64,000 nt of DNA from Paraburkholderia sp. BL21I4N1 (GTDB taxonomy: Bacteria > Pseudomonadota > Gammaproteobacteria > Burkholderiales > Burkholderiaceae): positions 62,001-126,000 of the forward strand of contig NZ_PVEN01000014.1 in assembly GCF_002973525.1 (NCBI RefSeq), given 5' to 3'. The position numbers were made by a program, and so were the translations under genes. Positions 49,282-58,338 of the stretch are shown piece by piece. Each line of letters begins with the position of its first letter. Within the stretch, counting starts at the first letter, position 1. Under the pieces are notes generated by a model, which was not told the DNA's origin, did no database searches, and saw nothing but the letters and a program-made list of their open reading frames with translations.

Positions 49282-50787
49282 TTACGGCGCGAAGCGATAT
49301 TCCCCCGGCCGCACGCGCCGCGTCCGCTTGCGAAAGCTGAACGTGAAACCCGGCCACAGCGCCGTCACCTTGCCGCTCCTGGTCTGATACCAGCTATGGC
49401 AGCCGCTGACCCACACCGAGTGCTGCATATCCTTCTGCAGGCGCGCGTTGAAATCGCGCTGCACGTCGGGCCGTAGATTCATCGTGCGTGCTTTGCGGCG
49501 GCGCAACTCGCGCAGACAATCGGCGATGTATTGCACCTGCGACTCGATCATGTAGATCATCGAGTTATGACCGAGCCCGGTGTTCGGGCCAACGATCATG
49601 AAGAAGTTCGGGAAGTCGGCGACGCTCACGCCGAGATAGGCTTCCGGACCGTCGCGCAGCCACATCGCGCCGAGATCCGCACCGCCGAGGCCGGTCACGT
49701 CGAACGGCGCGCCGACGTCGTTGACCTGGAAACCGGTGCCGCAGACGATGGCGTCGGCACGATGCAGCACACCGTCTTCGGTCACGATGCCGTCGGCGAC
49801 GACCTCGCGAATGCCGGTCGTGATCACGTCGACATTCGGTTTGCCGAGCGCCGGGTAGTAATCGCTCGACAGCAGCACGCGCTTGCAGCCGAGCCGGTAG
49901 TTCGGCGTGAGTTTGGCGCGCAGCGCGGGGTCCGGCACGCGCCGTTCGAGATAGCTGAGGCCGAACTTCATCGGCATTTTCATCAGCTTGGGATTGACCA
50001 CGAACGCAATGGCGCGCGATTCGAGCTGCCAGTAAATCGCGCTGCGCACGAACCGCTGCGTGAACGGCAGATGCCGGAACAGCCAATGCGCGCGCGGCCC
50101 GACCGGCTTGTCCGGCTTCGGCATGATCCACGGCGCGGTGCGCTGGAACAGGTCGAGCTGCGCGACGCGCGGCTGGATTCGCGGCACGAACTGGATCGCG
50201 CTCGCACCGGTGCCGATCACCGCGACGCGTTTGCCTTCGAGCGGATACGCGTGGTCCCAGCGGGCCGAATGAAACAGCTTGCCTTTGAAACTATCGAGCC
50301 CCGCGATTCGCGGCATCGCCGGACGCGACAGCGGACCGCTCGCGGCGATCACCACGTCCGCTTCGATGGTTTCACGCGCGCCGCGCGCGTCGATCTCGAC
50401 GTTCCACACCTGGCGCGTTGCATCGAAGCGGGCGGCGGTTACGGGCGCGTTGCAACGCACGTAGCGATCCACGCCATATTTGCGCGCGCAATGCTTCAGA
50501 TAGTCGAGAATTTCCGCCTGGCCGCCAAACGCGCGCGACCATGCCGGGTTCGGCTCGAACGAAAACGAATAGAGATGCGACGGCACGTCGCAAGCTGCGC
50601 CGGGATAGGTGTTGTCACGCCACGTACCGCCGATATCGGCGGCGGCTTCGTAAACGGTGAACGACGTAATGCCCATTTGCAGCAGACGGATCGCCATGCC
50701 GATGCCGGCAAAGCCGCTGCCTACGATGGCAATGTGCGGTGCGGCGGAGGAAGGGGAAGAGGCGGGCGTCACGGTGATCTCCGGCAT
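49282..50787 (-). CDS. Baeyer-Villiger-type flavin monooxygenase
   Basis: A 501-residue FAD/NADPH monooxygenase. Two Rossmann motifs are present: GSGFAGIGMA near residue 23 for FAD and GTGASAIQ for NADPH. The Baeyer-Villiger fingerprint between them reads FKGKLFHSARWDH. GGTWRDNTYPGAACDVPSHLYSF and the C-terminal GPNTGLGHNSMIYMIESQ match ketone-oxidising members. It converts a ketone to an ester or lactone. Operon with the following hydrolase; divergent from a TetR gene that probably represses it. Confidence 0.9.
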   Translation of the reverse strand: MPEITVTPASSPSSAAPHIAIVGSGFAGIGMAIRLLQMGITSFTVYEAAADIGGTWRDNTYPGAACDVPSHLYSFSFEPNPAWSRAFGGQAEILDYLKHCARKYGVDRYVRCNAPVTAARFDATRQVWNVEIDARGARETIEADVVIAASGPLSRPAMPRIAGLDSFKGKLFHSARWDHAYPLEGKRVAVIGTGASAIQFVPRIQPRVAQLDLFQRTAPWIMPKPDKPVGPRAHWLFRHLPFTQRFVRSAIYWQLESRAIAFVVNPKLMKMPMKFGLSYLERRVPDPALRAKLTPNYRLGCKRVLLSSDYYPALGKPNVDVITTGIREVVADGIVTEDGVLHRADAIVCGTGFQVNDVGAPFDVTGLGGADLGAMWLRDGPEAYLGVSVADFPNFFMIVGPNTGLGHNSMIYMIESQVQYIADCLRELRRRKARTMNLRPDVQRDFNARLQKDMQHSVWVSGCHSWYQTRSGKVTALWPGFTFSFRKRTRRVRPGEYRFAP

Positions 50788-50803
50788 GGAACGTAGTTCG
50801 GGA

Positions 50804-50843
50804 GTCTACATATGTCTACTCCGGTATAACGCGCAGAGTAGAC
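50804..50843. promoter_or_regulatory. GTCTAC-box operator between BVMO and TetR genes
   Basis: Three related hexamers lie in 40 bp: GTCTAC at 50804-50809, GTCTACTC at 50814-50821 and its inverted complement GAGTAGAC at 50836-50843. The last two form an 8-bp inverted repeat spaced by 14 bp. The position, just before both divergent starts, fits a TetR operator controlling both directions. Confidence 0.6.
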
Positions 50844-50917
50844 AACTGTGCACTTGGCGTCAAGATCGTTTAGAGTACCGCTATTAAACGCGCACGGCGC
50901 ACCGTGATTGAAAGCTC

Positions 50918-51607
50918 ATGAACCCCGTCTCCGAAGCGTCGAACGCTGCCGACCCCGATCTCGCGACCGCGCAGGAATTGCCGGCCGGCAAGCGCAAGCT
51001 GATCGAAGCCGCGTTGCGGCTCACAGCGGGCGGGCGCAGCTTCGCAAGCCTGGGGTTGCGCGAACTGGCCCGCGAGGCAGGGCTGAATCCCAACACGTTC
51101 TACCGTCACTTCGACACGCTCGACGACCTGGCGCGCGAGGCGGTCGAGTCGGTAAGCCGGCGCCTACGGCCCATGTTGCGGCGCGAGCGCTGGCTCGCCG
51201 CGCACGCCGAGCCGCAGAGCGTGCCGCGTCGCGCGTGCGTGGCGTTCTTCGCGTTCGCGCTGGAGAACCGTGAGGCCTTTCTGAGCGCGCTGGCCGAGTA
51301 TCACGGTACGTCGCCGGCGTTGCGCGAGGCGGTGCGCGCGAACCTCCACGAGGTGTCGGCGGAAATGGCCGACGACGTCGTTCAGTTGACACTGATGCCG
51401 ACGCTCGAGCGCGATACCGTCGACGAAGTCTGCACGCAGATCGTGCTGCAGCTGTTTCATCTGTCGGCGGAATATATCAGCGCGGATGCGGCGCGGCGTG
51501 AGGCGCTGGTTGCGTATGCGGAGCGTTTTATTGTCCGGTTGTTTGCCGGGTCGATCTTGCTGGCGCAGCATGAAACGGGCAGGGCGCCGGTTTCGGTGCC
51601 GGTGTGA
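50918..51607 (+). CDS. TetR-family transcriptional regulator
   Basis: A 229-residue regulator. The helix-turn-helix lies at about residues 25-75 (LGLRELAREAGLNPNTFYRHFDTLDDLAREAV) and is followed by a helical ligand domain. FASLGLRELAREAGLNPNTFYRHF resembles regulators of fatty-acid and hydrocarbon genes. Divergent from the BVMO-hydrolase operon; a GTCTAC operator lies between them. Downstream is a bidirectional terminator. Confidence 0.87.
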   Translation: MNPVSEASNAADPDLATAQELPAGKRKLIEAALRLTAGGRSFASLGLRELAREAGLNPNTFYRHFDTLDDLAREAVESVSRRLRPMLRRERWLAAHAEPQSVPRRACVAFFAFALENREAFLSALAEYHGTSPALREAVRANLHEVSAEMADDVVQLTLMPTLERDTVDEVCTQIVLQLFHLSAEYISADAARREALVAYAERFIVRLFAGSILLAQHETGRAPVSVPV

Positions 51608-51642
51608 AATCCGTTAACTGAAGCTGAATCAAAACCGGCATA

Positions 51643-51676
51643 AAAAATGGGCTCCTTTTTGAAGGAGCCCATTTTT
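51643..51676. terminator. Bidirectional rho-independent terminator between TetR and TPR-protein genes
   Basis: A 15-bp stem AAAAATGGGCTCCTT with its complement, 4-base loop, flanked by A and T runs. It serves the convergent genes on both strands. Confidence 0.93.
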
Positions 51677-51704
51677 GTTTCAGCTTGCCGTGCGGCTACG
51701 CCGC

Positions 51705-52892
51705 TCAGGTATCGTTCCAGCCGCCGGAGTCGTCGTTGCTGCCCATGTCGACGCCACCGCCGCTGTTGTCGTTCCAGTCGTTCGAGCCCTGGCCGAAGTC
51801 GAGGCCTCCGCCATTGCCGCCGTCGTTGCCGCGCCGGCGCGTTTCGTCGTCGACGATCACGTCGCGCTCCACCACGCGCTCGCGGCCCGAGTTCAGCGCT
51901 TCGCCGAGCAGCACGCCGGTCAGCAGACCGCCCATGCCGCCGCCGAAACCGCCACCGCCTTGCTGCACGATAACCTGCGGCTGCTGCTGATACGGACCTT
52001 GCTGCGGATAGGGCGCTTGCGGCGGATTGCCGAAACGGTCGGCTTCCTGCGCATAAGGCGATTGTTGCGTGGCGGCTGCCGGCGCGGCGTACGGATCGGG
52101 CCGGCCGTCGGCGCGTGCGCGCAGGCTGCCGATGCGTTGTTCGAGTTCGTCGAGCTGATACGGCGGGACCGGGTTCTTGCTGTTCGACAGTGTTTCGACG
52201 AGGCCGCGCAACTGGTCTTCGGTTGCTTCGACTTCTTTCTCCAGCGCTTCGTGACCTTGCACGGTGGAGAGCTTCACGTCGAGCTTCAGCGAACGCACGG
52301 CGTTGAGCATGTCGGTAGCGCGCTTCAGCTGCACGCGGCGATCGTCGTCGGCGCGCGTGTCGTCCTGGGAACGCGCGCGACGCAGCGTCCAGCGCAACAC
52401 CAGCGCGATTGCGCCGATCAGCAGAATGATGCCGATCCACATGCCCATGCCCGGACCATGCCGTTGCGGCGCAGGCGACATCGTCGCCGACTGCTGCTGC
52501 ACGGCCGGCGCGTTCTGCTGCGCGAACGGGTTCGGCGCGGTGGTGTTGCCCGAGTTGCCGCCGGCGCGTTCCGCGTCTTTGCGGATGCGCGCTTCGGTCT
52601 GCGCGAAACGGGTCGGGTCGGTGAAGCGGATTTGCGGGTCGAGCGTCTTGGCCTGCTGGACCTGGGCGAGCGCGTCGGCATAGCGGCCTTCGCGATCCAG
52701 CACCTGGCTGTACAGATAGTGCGCGCGGGCATTGTTCGGATGGGCCTGCAACACTTCGCTCAAGCCGGCGTCGGCCTGCTGCCAGTTGCCTTGCGACATG
52801 GCGGATTCGATCTGCTGAACCGTCGGCACCGCGAAGGCTGCGGCCGATACGAACAGCAACGAAGCGAATGCGCCTGCGAGAAATTTTTTCAT
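51705..52892 (-). CDS. Exported/membrane TPR protein with Gly/Asn-rich tail, pspA-linked
   Basis: A 395-residue protein. Signal peptide about 1-21. A tetratricopeptide-like helical pair spans about 25-90 (GNWQQADAGLSEVLQAHPNNARAHYLYSQVLDREGRYADAL). A proline/glutamine-rich linker, then a single membrane helix at about 150-167 (GMWIGIILLIGAIALVL), a cytoplasmic coiled segment (about 185-260) and a glycine-rich stretch GGGGFGGGMGGLLTGVLLGEAL, ending in an Asn/Asp/Gly-rich tail. It follows pspA by 129 bp on the same strand. Not a recognised named family; likely an envelope-stress partner of PspA. Confidence 0.7.
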   Translation of the reverse strand: MKKFLAGAFASLLFVSAAAFAVPTVQQIESAMSQGNWQQADAGLSEVLQAHPNNARAHYLYSQVLDREGRYADALAQVQQAKTLDPQIRFTDPTRFAQTEARIRKDAERAGGNSGNTTAPNPFAQQNAPAVQQQSATMSPAPQRHGPGMGMWIGIILLIGAIALVLRWTLRRARSQDDTRADDDRRVQLKRATDMLNAVRSLKLDVKLSTVQGHEALEKEVEATEDQLRGLVETLSNSKNPVPPYQLDELEQRIGSLRARADGRPDPYAAPAAATQQSPYAQEADRFGNPPQAPYPQQGPYQQQPQVIVQQGGGGFGGGMGGLLTGVLLGEALNSGRERVVERDVIVDDETRRRGNDGGNGGGLDFGQGSNDWNDNSGGGVDMGSNDDSGGWNDT

Positions 52893-53021
52893 GGTCGGAC
52901 CAGGCGCGTGGCGCCCGTCTCCTTCAGTCGTTTCTGGTGGCCGGCGGCCGGAGTCCCGGCGACCGGCTACCAGGCGCTCCGGCGCTTGCCTGGCGTAAGC
53001 GAGGAGCTACTGCTGACGCAA

Positions 53022-53702
53022 TTACTGAGCCGGCGTATTGATCTGCTTCTTCAATGCTTCGAGACGATCCTCGACGGACGGGCCACGGTTCAGATCCGCG
53101 AGCTTGTCGTCGAGCGCCTTGCCGCTGGTTGCGTCGGCGGAGTTCAGGCGCGCGTCGGAACGGGCATTCGACAGCGCGACCTTGTCTTCCAGCTTCTGGA
53201 AATCCTGCGACAGGTTCTTGCCGCCGATACCACCCAGTGCCGTAGCCGCGACGTCTTTTGCCTGCGCGATCTGCTGCTTGGCTTGCAGAATGTTCGAGCG
53301 AGCGTTCAGGTCGTTACGACGGCTGCGCATGTCGTCGATCTGGCTCTTCAGTTGCGCGACCGAAGGTTCGAGCGTGGTCAGTTCCTTCGCCAGCGCGTCG
53401 CGTTCGGCTTCGGCCGTGGCTTGTGCGCCGAGGGCTTCGCGTGCGAGGGCTTCGTCGCCGGATTGCAGCGCGCGCTTCGCGCCGTCTTCGTACTTCTTCG
53501 CCTTGTCCGCGGCAACGTCGCGCTTGCTTTGCTGCGTGGCCACTTGCGCCTGAATCTCGATCAGCGAGTTCTCGGCTTTGGCGATGCTTTCGTCGAGTTC
53601 GCGCACGATCTGGCGCGAATCGCGCGACGGGTCTTGCACGGAATCGGCTGCGTCGTTAAGGAGACCTTTAAGCGTGCGCGAAATGCTGTCGAATAGCGAC
53701 AT
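53022..53702 (-). CDS. pspA: PspA/IM30-family phage-shock protein
   Basis: A 226-residue, almost entirely coiled-coil protein with the PspA start MSLFDSISRTLKGLLNDAAD. PspA coats damaged inner membrane and, in enterobacteria, restrains PspF. The ATG at 53702 has GGAGG upstream; the longer frame is not family-like. No pspBC or pspF nearby, so control differs from the E. coli system. It precedes the TPR membrane protein and is probably in one operon with it. Confidence 0.87.
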   Translation of the reverse strand: MSLFDSISRTLKGLLNDAADSVQDPSRDSRQIVRELDESIAKAENSLIEIQAQVATQQSKRDVAADKAKKYEDGAKRALQSGDEALAREALGAQATAEAERDALAKELTTLEPSVAQLKSQIDDMRSRRNDLNARSNILQAKQQIAQAKDVAATALGGIGGKNLSQDFQKLEDKVALSNARSDARLNSADATSGKALDDKLADLNRGPSVEDRLEALKKQINTPAQ

Positions 53703-54261
53703 GAAAACCTCCAGAGAATGGTGTCGGCGCTGAGTGATCCTGCGCGTCCAACTGCTTTTAACTACTACTTTACGCCGCTGCGCGTGAAGCTGCGCACGTT
53801 CGGACCGGAGTTCGGGGCGTGCTCGCCATTTGCAATAGCCGCGCCGTAAATTGTTCGATCGATGAATCGAATCGCCAACCATGATCGCGGTTAGAACGCG
53901 CGGCCAGTGATTCAGCCGCCCGCGGATATTACACCAAGGCTCGCTTAAATCCGCCTTAAAGGGCGCGATGACGGAATCGCGTAGTGTGCGCGTGTTGGGT
54001 GTCGTCGATGTGAAGCACCGCGGCTTGTGTGGGCTGAGTTGCGAAGCGGGAGTCTGTTCAGCTGAATGCGATTGGCGACGCGAAAGACGATGCGCAAAAA
54101 GCAGGCTAAAGCTAGGCCCAAGCTTTTACCTCGCGCGCCAGTTGCGGGTTCAATTCGTCAAGCTTGCAATGTCGAAAGCTTGCGCGTTTAAACGCGCCCA
54201 GCATGACTTTCAACGATCTGCCGGCGCGATTTGCGATACCCGTTTGCGCTAAAACGCTTCG
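53703..54261. other. Intergenic region upstream of pspA
   Basis: 559 bases between the pspA start and the stop of the ribbon-helix-helix gene. A 94-residue frame at 53968-54252 has no family resemblance, Cys/Arg-rich composition and no ribosome binding site, so I do not call it. The pspA promoter must lie within the first 200 bases; no sigma-54 motif was evident. Confidence 0.3.
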
Positions 54262-54891
54262 TCAAGCGAAGCGGCCGCCTTCGGTGCTCGGATCGGTGCG
54301 GGGATCGTCGTCGTCGCGGGCACTGTCCACGCGCGGGCGCTTGAGCACGCCGCGCAGCTGCGCTTCCGTGTCGGTGAGCGGCGGCGTCGCGGCTTCGGCC
54401 GCGGCGGCTTTGGCGGCTGCCACGCGTGCTACCGCTTCAGCCGTGGCCACGGCTTCGTCGTCGATCTCGGCGGCCAGCGCGGCGGCGACCCCCGCCGGCA
54501 GCAGCGGCGCAGGCTCGGCTGCGGCGGGTTGGCGCGGCACGACGTTCGCGTTCGACGGCGTGCTCGCTGCTCCCGTTGCTCCCGTTGTGCCCGGCACGCC
54601 GGTTTCGCTGCCGCCACGCGTTTGCAAGGCCGCCGGCAGCGCCGCGCGCGCGTGGCGCGTGCCGCGCGCGACCCGCTGCAACGCGGCGTCGAGCGCATCC
54701 GGCGCGCGCGGGGCGCGCAGGCGGTCGACGATGCTGGCCGCCTTCACCTGTTCGCTGGTCGCGCCGAAGCTCAGCACCGCGCGCCGCATCAGCTCGCTGA
54801 CGCTAATGCCCAGATTTTCGGCGGTGGCGGCGATCGCGCGTTTCTGCGCGGTCGTGACGAATACGACGATGCGTTCGCTGGGCTTGTTCAT
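54262..54891 (-). CDS. Ribbon-helix-helix-type DNA-binding protein with long Ala-rich tail
   Basis: A 209-residue protein. The first 45 residues, MNKPSERIVVFVTTAQKRAI and the helix pair AENLGISVSELMRRAVLSF, look like a ribbon-helix-helix (MetJ/Arc) or mobilisation-protein-like DNA-binding head. The remainder (about 80-209) is rich in Ala, Pro and Arg with low complexity and a charged C-terminus. The frame is open further upstream, but that part is Arg/Thr-rich repeat-like sequence, so I use the ATG at 54891. Function unknown. Confidence 0.6.
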   Translation of the reverse strand: MNKPSERIVVFVTTAQKRAIAATAENLGISVSELMRRAVLSFGATSEQVKAASIVDRLRAPRAPDALDAALQRVARGTRHARAALPAALQTRGGSETGVPGTTGATGAASTPSNANVVPRQPAAAEPAPLLPAGVAAALAAEIDDEAVATAEAVARVAAAKAAAAEAATPPLTDTEAQLRGVLKRPRVDSARDDDDPRTDPSTEGGRFA

Positions 54892-55425
54892 GATCGGCTC
54901 GCATACTTGTTGGCATGGGCGGGGCGGCTTGGCAGTGCGCCTGGTAGTACGCTCGCTGGTGCGCTTGCTGGTGCGTTCGGCAAAGCGTTCCGCGGCGCGC
55001 CGGTTCGATGCACGCGCCGAACCCATCATAAGACGAGTTGCAACGCTGCGGAACGGGCGTGACATGAAAATCCCGTGACATCAACGGCTTGTGACGATTC
55101 CGGCGAGCTTGTCCACAGGTCTTTCAACACTTTCTGTTGATAACCCAGGCCGTCCGCGCAAGGCGTGACGGCGCGGGGCAGGAGCGGCGGGCGCGCAAGG
55201 AACGCGAAGGGAATTCTTACAAAAAAACTCGCTTCGGCCTGTCTTGATTTCTTTAAAATGCGCTGTTACGTTGCGCCGGACACTGTCCCGGGCGCCGTGC
55301 GGCTGGCCGGGGGCACAGGGCCGCGCGGCGGTGTGCGTCCGAGGCCACGGTGCTCGATCACGATCCATGCACACGCCACGAGCGTGTGCAGAAAGGCGTT
55401 CAGTTATGCGCCCACTATTCCAGTC
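54892..55425. other. Intergenic region before mrcA
   Basis: 534 bases that hold the likely divergent promoters of the ribbon-helix-helix gene and mrcA and one of the three DnaA-box-like elements (55109-55143). The part adjoining the ribbon-helix-helix gene contains imperfect repeats of GCTGGTGCG. No other gene was recognised. Confidence 0.35.
55109..55143 (-). repeat. 35-bp element with DnaA-box-like ends, copy 1
   Basis: TTGTCCACA at 55109-55117 and TGTTGATAA at 55135-55143; read on the minus strand this is TTATCAACA-N17-TGTGGACAA. Same length and end sequences as copies at 59329 and 60132. Confidence 0.6.
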
Positions 55426-57936
55426 ATGCCAATCATCAAACGACCGCATTCCTCCCATTCTCCGGCTGGTGAAGACCGGGACTCCTACCAACGCACGCCA
55501 GGACGTAACGCCGCTTCGCGCGAGGCCGAAGGTGACGCGCGCGGCCGCCGGTCGATCGGCCTGACCCTCGTGATCTGGTTCGCCAGCCTGCTGGGCACGC
55601 TCGCCGTGGTGGGCGCGCTGATCGTCGGCTACGCGCTGGTGGTGATGGGGCCGCAGTTGCCGTCGCTCGACGCGTTGACCGACTACCGGCCGAAAGTGCC
55701 GCTGCGGGTCTACACCGCCGACCACGTGCTGATCGGCGAATTCGGCGACGAGCGGCGCAGCATCGTGCGCTTCCAGGACATTCCCGATCAGATGAAGAAA
55801 GCGGTGCTCGCGATCGAAGACTATCGTTTCTACGAGCACGGCGGCGTCGACTTCCTGGGCATTCTGCGCGCCGGTTTTGCCGACCTCGCGCACGGCGGCG
55901 CCTCGCAGGGCGCGAGCACGATCACGATGCAGGTAGCGCGCAACTTCTTCCTGTCGAGCGAGAAGACCTACACGCGCAAGATTTACGAGATGCTGCTGGC
56001 GTACAAGATCGAGCGCGCGCTGACCAAAGACCAGATTCTCGAGCTGTACATGAACCAGATTTATCTGGGCGAGCGCGCTTACGGTTTCGCGTCGGCGGCG
56101 CGCGTGTATTTCGGCAAGGATCTGAAGGACATCACGCTGGCCGAAGCCGCGATGCTGGCCGGCCTGCCGAAAGCGCCGTCCGCGTATAACCCGGTGGTCA
56201 ATCCGAAGCGCGCGAAGATCCGCCAGGAGTACATTCTGCGGCGCATGTTCGAGCTGAAATACATCAGCCAGGAGCAGTACGACCAGGCGGTGAAGGAAGA
56301 GATTCACACCAAGAATCCGGGTAACGAATACAGCGTGCACGCCGAGTACATCGCCGAAATGGTGCGGCAGATGATGTACGCGCAGTACAAGGACGAAACC
56401 TATACACGCGGGTTGAACGTCACCACCACGATCGATTCGGCGGATCAGGACGCTGCCTACCGCGCGGTGCGCAAGGGCGTGATGGACTACGAGCGCCGGC
56501 ACGGCTACCGCGGGCCGGAAGGGTTCGTGCAGCTGCCCCCGCCGGGCGACGACCGCGATCAGACGATCGACGACGCGCTCACCGATCACCCCGACAACGG
56601 CGAGATCATCGCCGCCGTGGTGACCGACGCGAATCCGAAGCTGGTGAAGGCGCAACTGGTGGACGGCACGCAGGTGGCGATCAGCGGCGACGGACTGCGC
56701 TTCGTCGCGGGCGGGTTGAGCGCGCGCGCCACCGCGGCCACCAAGATCAAGCCGGGTTCGATCGTGCGCGTGATCGCCGACGACAACGGCAACTGGCAGA
56801 TCACGCAGTTGCCGCAGGTGGAAGGCGCGCTGGTGTCGCTCACGCCGCAGGACGGCGCGATTCGCGCGCTGGTGGGCGGCTTCGACTTCAACAAGAACAA
56901 GTTCAACCATGTCACCCAGGCGTGGCGTCAGCCGGGTTCGAGCTTCAAGCCGTTCATCTATTCGGCGGCGCTGGACAAAGGTCTCGGACCGGCCACCATC
57001 ATCAACGACGCGCCGCTGTATTTCCCGTCGAGCACGCCGGGCGGCGACGCGTGGGAGCCGAAGGACGACGACCAGCCGGACGGTCCGATGCCGATGCGTC
57101 TCGCGCTGCAGAAGTCGAAGAACCTGGTGTCGATCCGTATTCTGTCGTTCATCGGCACCAAGTACGCACAGGACTTCGTCACGCAGCGTTTCGGTTTCGA
57201 CGCCGACAAGACGCCACCGTATCTGCCGATGGCGCTCGGCGCCGGCCTCGTCACGCCGTTGCAGTCGGCCGGGGCGTACTCGGTGTTCGCGAACGGCGGC
57301 TACCGGATCAATCCGTATCTGATCGCCGAGGTGACGGACGCGCGCGGCGAGCCGCTTTCCAAGGCGCAGCCGCTGACGGCCGGGCGCGACGCGCCGCGCA
57401 CGCTCGAACCGCGTAACGCCTACATCATGAACAGCCTGCTGCATTCGGTGGCGACGGCCGGTACGGGTGCGGGCACCAACGTGCTGCACCGCTCGGACCT
57501 GCAGGGCAAGACGGGGACCACCAACGACGCGAAAGACGGCTGGTTCGCGGGCTATCAGCAGTCGCTGGTGGCGGTGGCGTGGATGGGTTACGACCAGCCG
57601 AAGAGCCTCGGCAGCCGCGAATTCGGCGCGCAACTCGCGTTGCCGATCTGGGTCGAGTATATGCAGCGTGCGCTGCGCGGCGTGCCGCAGGCCGAACCGG
57701 CGCAGCCCGACGGCGTGACCTCGGTCGACGGCGAGCTGTTCTATACCGACATGACACCGGGCAACGGCTTCGTCGCCAGCATCGGTCTGGATTCGGCGAA
57801 TCCGACCGCGGGCGCGAGCGATGCCGTGGGTGGCGTCGGACCGGCGGGCATGACGCCGCCGGCGGTGCCGCCGCCGAACGTGTCGTCGAACGAGAAGAAG
57901 CAGATTCTCGACCTGTTCGAATCGAACAAGCCTTGA
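55426..57936 (+). CDS. mrcA: Penicillin-binding protein 1A (bifunctional transglycosylase/transpeptidase)
   Basis: An 836-residue class A PBP that polymerises and crosslinks peptidoglycan in the periplasm. After a short cytoplasmic tail and one membrane helix (about 50-78), the GT51 glycosyltransferase has IEDYRFYEHGGVD and GASTITMQVARNFF, with the catalytic glutamate in the first. The transpeptidase has the active-site serine in PGSSFKPF, the KSKN (SxN) motif and KTGTTND. An OB-like insert lies between the domains. The frame is open from 55165; the ATG at 55426 gives a sensible tail length, but an earlier start is possible. Confidence 0.93.
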   Translation: MPIIKRPHSSHSPAGEDRDSYQRTPGRNAASREAEGDARGRRSIGLTLVIWFASLLGTLAVVGALIVGYALVVMGPQLPSLDALTDYRPKVPLRVYTADHVLIGEFGDERRSIVRFQDIPDQMKKAVLAIEDYRFYEHGGVDFLGILRAGFADLAHGGASQGASTITMQVARNFFLSSEKTYTRKIYEMLLAYKIERALTKDQILELYMNQIYLGERAYGFASAARVYFGKDLKDITLAEAAMLAGLPKAPSAYNPVVNPKRAKIRQEYILRRMFELKYISQEQYDQAVKEEIHTKNPGNEYSVHAEYIAEMVRQMMYAQYKDETYTRGLNVTTTIDSADQDAAYRAVRKGVMDYERRHGYRGPEGFVQLPPPGDDRDQTIDDALTDHPDNGEIIAAVVTDANPKLVKAQLVDGTQVAISGDGLRFVAGGLSARATAATKIKPGSIVRVIADDNGNWQITQLPQVEGALVSLTPQDGAIRALVGGFDFNKNKFNHVTQAWRQPGSSFKPFIYSAALDKGLGPATIINDAPLYFPSSTPGGDAWEPKDDDQPDGPMPMRLALQKSKNLVSIRILSFIGTKYAQDFVTQRFGFDADKTPPYLPMALGAGLVTPLQSAGAYSVFANGGYRINPYLIAEVTDARGEPLSKAQPLTAGRDAPRTLEPRNAYIMNSLLHSVATAGTGAGTNVLHRSDLQGKTGTTNDAKDGWFAGYQQSLVAVAWMGYDQPKSLGSREFGAQLALPIWVEYMQRALRGVPQAEPAQPDGVTSVDGELFYTDMTPGNGFVASIGLDSANPTAGASDAVGGVGPAGMTPPAVPPPNVSSNEKKQILDLFESNKP

Positions 57937-58338
57937 TGTTCCCGAGCGGGATTTTCTTAAGGCTGCGTTAAGCGGGCGCGGTTCACTATACGGTGGGCCG
58001 CGCACGTCAAATTTGGAAAGATTGGCGAAGCGCCTGCCAGGCTTGGATTTCACGGCATTGGGCAGCGCAGCTTCCAGCAGTTTTTGTGCCCGGCATTCGC
58101 AGTATGTTTTAATCACGCCTGCGGTGCTTTCATACCGGGTCCTAACGGACTCCCGATACCTGGCTGGTGTCGGTCTCCAGCATCTCTACGTTTCGCCACG
58201 GGCGAGGCGTCCACCCCAGAAAAAAAGCGCGGCGAGAGACACGGTTTGACGCACGCGCATGCCACTTCGATCGTTGCGCGCCGTGAGGCCGTGGCGGCCG
58301 GCGTGTTCGCCATTTAGCATCCACCGGGTCCACGCCGA
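57937..58338. other. Gap between mrcA and lpxL-like gene
   Basis: 402 bases with no recognised gene, RNA or operator. A promoter for the acyltransferase gene is expected here but no good hexamer pair was found. Confidence 0.3.

Noticed and set aside
51675..53696. A 673-codon plus-strand frame opposite the TPR and pspA genes
   Set aside because: The minus-strand genes have ribosome binding sites, a signal peptide and family matches; this frame has none.
53968..54252. A 94-residue plus-strand frame
   Set aside because: No ribosome binding site, odd Cys/Arg-rich composition, no recognisable family.
55081..58116. A 1011-codon minus-strand frame opposite mrcA
   Set aside because: Mirror of the penicillin-binding protein gene in high-GC DNA; composition is Arg/His/Val-rich with no family motifs.
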